A DNA stretch of 23,214 nucleotides, taken from contig JBFGLJ010000019.1 in the NCBI GenBank assembly GCA_041576235.1, forward strand, positions 1-23,214. Direction: 5' to 3'. Positions 20,882 through 23,214 of the stretch are shown here, piece by piece. The notes under the pieces are model-generated. The model had not been told where the DNA came from and searched no databases. It saw nothing but the letters and a program-made list of their open reading frames with translations. Positions within the stretch are counted from its first letter, which is position 1, and each line of letters starts with the position of its first letter. Position numbers and translations under genes: made by a program. Source of the stretch: JABDII01 sp041576235. GTDB lineage: Bacteria > Gemmatimonadota > Gemmatimonadetes > Gemmatimonadales > GWC2-71-9.

Positions 20882-23214
20882 ATGACCGACCCCCGCCAAG
20901 GCCTGCTCGAACCGCTCAACGCGCCGCCACCGTACGGGGTGGCGGCGATGGTGTCCGCGGTGATCTTCGCCGGCTACGTGCTGACCCTCGCGCCCTCCGT
21001 CACGTTCTGGGATGCGGGCGAGTTCATCGCGGTCGCCCACACCCTGGGGATCCCGCACCCCCCTGGCACGCCACTCTTCGTCTTGCTCGGCCATGTTTGG
21101 AGCAAGCTGGTGCCCATCGGCGAAGTGGCGTACCGGCTCAATCTGATGAGCGCGTTCTTCAGCGCCGCCGGCGCCGGACTGTTCTTCCTGGTCGCCCACC
21201 ACAGCCTGGCCCCCTTGGCCGCAGGCCTCGAGCGCACGGCCGGCCAGTTCGTGGTCCTGGGCGGTGCGGTCGCCGCGGCCGTCGTCGGCGCCTTCACGTT
21301 TACCATGTGGCAGAACTCGAATGAGACCGAGGTCTACGCGATCGCCACGTGCACCATAGCGGCGATGTGCTGGGCCTGTTTCCGCTGGCGGGTCGAACGG
21401 ACCGGCCCGCGCGCGACGCGGTGGCTCCTGCTCATCGTGTATCTGGGCGGCATCTCGATGGGCAACCATCTGCTCGCCCTGCTCGCCGGCCCTGCGGTCA
21501 TCGGCTTCGTGGGCTACACGGTGTGGAGCGCCCCTGGGCGCGATCCTGTTTCACGGAAGACAGAGTGGGCCCAGGTCGCGGTCATCGCGGGTGTCTGGGC
21601 ACTCCTGATCGGCATCGGACTGGGAAGCACCACCCTGGTTGCCGTCGGCGGGTTGTGTTTCGTTGCGGCGCTGGCGTTCGCGGCCACGGCGCACGCGCTT
21701 CCCTTCGCCCTCATTACCCTGGCCGTCGCCTCGGTTGGGGTCACCACGTATCTCTTCTTGTTCATCCGCGCCGGCCAGCAGCCGATTCTCAACGAGGCCG
21801 ATCCCTCGACCTGGGAATCCCTGTTGGCCGTGATCCAGCGGGCTCAGTATCCCATCCGGACGCCATTCGACGACCCCACGATCCCTCACGGCCCGGGGAA
21901 TCCCGGCCGGAGCCTGACGATCATGTGGCTGCAGGTGCTGAACTACCTCCAGTACTTCGATTGGCAGTGGGCCCAGTCGCTCACCGGTCGTCTCCCGGCG
22001 GCGGTCCCCATGCGCACGGTGGTGACCCTTCTGTTCTTCAGTCTGGGTCTCAAGGGTCTCGTGGCGCACCGGCGTGCGGACCGGGGTGGGTGGTGGTTGC
22101 TGTTCGTGCTCTGGCTGATGACCGGCCTGGGGTTGGTGGCGTACATGAACTTCAAGCCCGGTGCGAGCCTCGGCTACGACCTGTTTCCCAGCCTCGATCA
22201 GCACGAGGTTCGGGAGCGGGATTACTTCTTTCTGGTGAGTTTCTCGGTGTGGGGCATGTGGGCAGGCATGGGCCTGGCCGCCCTCGGACGAACGGTGCTG
22301 CGCCGATCGCCGAGTGCCGCCAGCCGCGGGCTTGCCGCGGCCCTCTTGGCGCTCGCTCTGATACCGGTCGTTGGCAACGCCCGGGCGGCCTCGAGGCGCC
22401 ACGGGCCGGAGGCGAGACTTGCCGCCGACTTTGCGTACAACCTCCTCAATTCGGCCCCCCCACACGGGATCATCTTCACCTACGGGGACAACGATACCTT
22501 TCCGCTCTGGTGGGCCCAGGAAGTCGAGGGCATTCGGCGAGACGTCAACGTCGTCTGCATCGCCCTCTCGCATACCCCATGGTACACGCGCCAATTGCGC
22601 GATAATCCCATTCGGGTGTTCGACCGCGCCTCGGCCCCGCCGGTGTGGCGTGACCTCGAGGTCACCACCCCGACATGGCCACTTCACACCATGACGGACG
22701 CCGAGATCGCAGCGGCGGCGGGTGGAACCCTTCTCGAACGAGACGTCGAGATCCCATTGGGCCCAATCCGCACCCTGATTCCCGCAGGCACTCCCCTCTA
22801 CTTGGCCGATGTGGCGTTGCTCAGGGTCATCCAGCAGAACCTCGGCCGCCGTCCCATCGGATGGTCCATCACTGCTGGGTCCAACTTCTACGGGTTGAAC
22901 ACACGGCTGGCCCAGCACGGGCTGGTGCGGATCATTCGTCCCGAGGCCAGTGACACCCTGAAGGGGCTCGCGGCGCCTCCGTCGGCGGTTGGCCTGCAGG
23001 GGATCGCCCTCGATCGCGAGGCAACCGAGCGATTGGCCTGGGAGACCTACCGGTATGCCGGACTGCTCGAGGCCCAGGCGACGGGAACGGGCGTGGCCGA
23101 GCGGTTGGATCCCACCAGCCAGAGCTTCGCGGCGAGTCTGAGTGACCCGTTCGTGCAGCTGGCGTTCGCGTACCAAGCGGCAGGGAACTTGCCCGAAACA
23201 TTCCGGAACCTGGA
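20882..23214 (+). CDS. DUF2723 (GT117-like) polytopic membrane protein, 3'-truncated
   Basis: 777 residues are visible and the frame is still open at the window end. The first membrane segment (VSAVIFAGYVLTLAP) leads into the DUF2723 hallmark VTFWDAGEFIAVAHTLGIPH followed by PPGTPLF. About ten further hydrophobic segments follow up to about residue 510, with the conserved RERDYFFLVSFSVWG. The soluble part has IIFTYGDNDTFPLWWAQEV, a signature shared across the family. DUF2723 is related to TMEM260-type protein O-mannosyltransferases (CAZy GT117), so it probably transfers a sugar from a lipid carrier to an exported product; the acceptor is unknown. The ATG at 20882 lacks a clear ribosome site; the ATG at 20948 is an alternative. 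It starts 55 bases after folP. Confidence 0.88.
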   Translation, partial: MTDPRQGLLEPLNAPPPYGVAAMVSAVIFAGYVLTLAPSVTFWDAGEFIAVAHTLGIPHPPGTPLFVLLGHVWSKLVPIGEVAYRLNLMSAFFSAAGAGLFFLVAHHSLAPLAAGLERTAGQFVVLGGAVAAAVVGAFTFTMWQNSNETEVYAIATCTIAAMCWACFRWRVERTGPRATRWLLLIVYLGGISMGNHLLALLAGPAVIGFVGYTVWSAPGRDPVSRKTEWAQVAVIAGVWALLIGIGLGSTTLVAVGGLCFVAALAFAATAHALPFALITLAVASVGVTTYLFLFIRAGQQPILNEADPSTWESLLAVIQRAQYPIRTPFDDPTIPHGPGNPGRSLTIMWLQVLNYLQYFDWQWAQSLTGRLPAAVPMRTVVTLLFFSLGLKGLVAHRRADRGGWWLLFVLWLMTGLGLVAYMNFKPGASLGYDLFPSLDQHEVRERDYFFLVSFSVWGMWAGMGLAALGRTVLRRSPSAASRGLAAALLALALIPVVGNARAASRRHGPEARLAADFAYNLLNSAPPHGIIFTYGDNDTFPLWWAQEVEGIRRDVNVVCIALSHTPWYTRQLRDNPIRVFDRASAPPVWRDLEVTTPTWPLHTMTDAEIAAAAGGTLLERDVEIPLGPIRTLIPAGTPLYLADVALLRVIQQNLGRRPIGWSITAGSNFYGLNTRLAQHGLVRIIRPEASDTLKGLAAPPSAVGLQGIALDREATERLAWETYRYAGLLEAQATGTGVAERLDPTSQSFAASLSDPFVQLAFAYQAAGNLPETFRNL

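Noticed and set aside
21349..22605. 418-residue plus-strand open frame in another frame of the DUF2723 gene
   Set aside because: Arg/Pro/Gly-rich translation with no hydrophobic pattern, while the overlapping frame carries the conserved DUF2723 signature.
21551..23176. 541-residue minus-strand open frame
   Set aside because: Antisense to the DUF2723 gene; rich in Arg, Gly, Pro and His with no motif, as expected for a shadow.

Overview
This is a GC-rich bacterial chromosomal window (well above 60% G+C by eye). It is densely coded, almost entirely on the + strand, with short gaps, frequent GTG starts and several 4-base GTGA stop/start overlaps. The best guess for the organism is the Gemmatimonadota or a relative. 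That is an inference from the order apaG - tilS - hpt - ftsH - folP - DUF2723 membrane protein, from the style of the secreted proteins and from the base composition. There is no rRNA or marker gene to prove it. I see no tRNA, rRNA, CRISPR array, insertion sequence or prophage gene.

Layout. 1-503: the end of a MerT-like mercury transporter, then a short coding-looking tail that may be a gene remnant. 504-2629: a Tat-exported D-aminoacylase-type amidohydrolase translationally coupled to a gamma-glutamylcyclotransferase-like protein. 2642-3652 (minus strand): a secreted Vgb-like seven-bladed propeller, the only minus-strand gene. 3841-6255: a lipoprotein, a pterin-4a-carbinolamine dehydratase, a dimethylargininase-type hydrolase and a Yip1-like membrane protein, closed by a strong hairpin. 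6531-7358: an exported repeat protein with a peptidoglycan-binding domain, followed by a textbook intrinsic terminator. 7564-9428: a DUF6982-like protein, a PH-like protein and a tandem universal stress protein. 9521-10782: a secreted protein and a DUF1761 membrane protein.

10842-14446 is the most unusual part. Two adjacent genes each carry their own N-terminal Rieske [2Fe-2S] domain with all four ligands intact. The first is fused to a complete thiamine-diphosphate (acetolactate synthase/pyruvate oxidase type) enzyme. The second is fused to a glutamate-synthase-type FMN/[3Fe-4S] domain that lacks a glutaminase. I read them as a two-component redox module in which 2-oxo-acid chemistry is wired by Rieske centres to a flavin/iron-sulphur enzyme. 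Substrate and product are unknown.

14549-23214: an exported HAD acid phosphatase, then the housekeeping block apaG, tilS, hpt, ftsH, folP and a DUF2723 membrane protein that runs off the window. The genes from tilS to folP overlap or are separated by only 3 bases, so they look like one operon. hpt is broken in this sequence by what appears to be a single missing base near 17252: the N-terminal half and the PRPP-binding half lie in different frames.
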